Assembly (NCBI RefSeq): GCF_021134715.1
Contig: NC_060020.1
Location: 2,790,001-2,854,000 of the forward strand
Length of the DNA: 64,000 nt
Direction: 5' to 3'
Origin: Daphnia pulex
Lineage: Eukaryota; Arthropoda; Branchiopoda; Diplostraca; Daphniidae
Shown in pieces: positions 63,501 to 64,000 of this stretch (the first letter of the stretch is position 1; the number at the start of each line of letters is the position of its first letter). The translations under genes were made by a program, and so were the position numbers. A model generated the notes under the pieces. That model did not search any database. It had not been told where the DNA came from and worked only from the letters and a program-made list of their open reading frames with translations.

Positions 63501-64000
63501 AACGAGTAACATCGATTTAGATTTAGCCTTTTTGGCTGCATTCCATATCGGGATAAGAACCCACCGAAACAGAGAGCACAGAGCTCAGGAGATTGATAAA
63601 TCTACTGTTCCTTTTGTGTCGCTCATACTTGTCGGATGCGATGGATGAATGATCCTTCCGCTTTTTTGAGCACGAGAAACTAGCCTGTGGCACTATGAAA
63701 ATACGGTGTCGTGATTGAAACCATCCGAATGTCATCTGTAACTCGATGCGAATCTCTACAGTCCATTCATCACGGCCGCCGCCCGTACGTTTGAATCGGA
63801 GCCTACAAGTGTATACAGAAGGGACTTTTATGACGGCCATAATGGCACTGCTACTACACGAATTCAATGCGTTTTCCTTCAGTGGCCAGAGGGGCTCTTC
63901 GAGCTCTAAACAAATATCATTTTTATACGGAGGGGGGCTTGCTGCACCAACAGGATGTCATGCCGATTTTCAATCTACTGCTGCCCACGTGACGTTATGC
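57538..64000. other. SMYD4 upstream region and gene-poor flank
   Basis: The first few hundred bases should hold the SMYD4 leader and promoter. The rest shows no convincing gene: frames are short and on both strands. One small signal-peptide-like start (MSFIKWLLA, 59,859-59,885, plus) ends at a possible donor GCG|GTGGGT, but no downstream exon was recognised. A plus-strand ATG frame of 84 codons at 63,394-63,648 has no recognisable domain. Confidence 0.5.

Overview
The window reads as arthropod nuclear DNA, most likely a branchiopod crustacean such as Daphnia. The grounds are three intron-rich, animal-type genes with short introns and canonical GT/AG borders, TATA plus TCAGT core-promoter spacing, and a degenerate Tyr/Thr/Ala-Pro repeat gene of a kind I associate with Daphnia. 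The species call is inference.

Layout. Bases 1 to about 21,200 hold no gene I can support, apart from one 209-bp Tc1/mariner-type miniature inverted-repeat element (5875-6083). A minus-strand cysteine- and tryptophan-rich exon lies at 21,229-21,534. From about 21.8 to 30.1 kb (+) is milton/TRAK, the kinesin adaptor for mitochondria, in 13 phase-consistent coding exons, with alternative 5' ends and an unresolved first exon. From 31.0 to 45.1 kb (+) is inositol-trisphosphate 3-kinase. Its seven shared exons (41,483-45,097) can be joined in phase to several alternative first exons spread over 7 kb, and this upstream region is rich in palindromic CRE sites. From 46.0 to 50.7 kb comes accessory sequence: a 21-bp repeat with a hairpin, a 27-bp repeat, a frameshifted Tyr-rich pseudogene (minus) that keeps a well-formed promoter, and a 180-bp tandem duplication. 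From 51.9 to 57.5 kb (minus) is a complete SMYD4 gene of 11 exons and 692 codons. From 57.5 kb to the end I find no convincing gene.

The three main genes are unrelated in function (organelle transport, inositol phosphate signalling, protein lysine methylation) and do not form a pathway. The points most worth a second look are the multi-promoter structure and CRE cluster of the IP3 kinase, the exon at 26.15 kb that can serve both as a first exon and as an internal exon of milton, the decayed Tyr-rich gene with an intact promoter, the MITE, and the orphan Cys/Trp-rich exon. I saw no CRISPR array, operon or other prokaryotic-type system, no rRNA, and no convincing tRNA.
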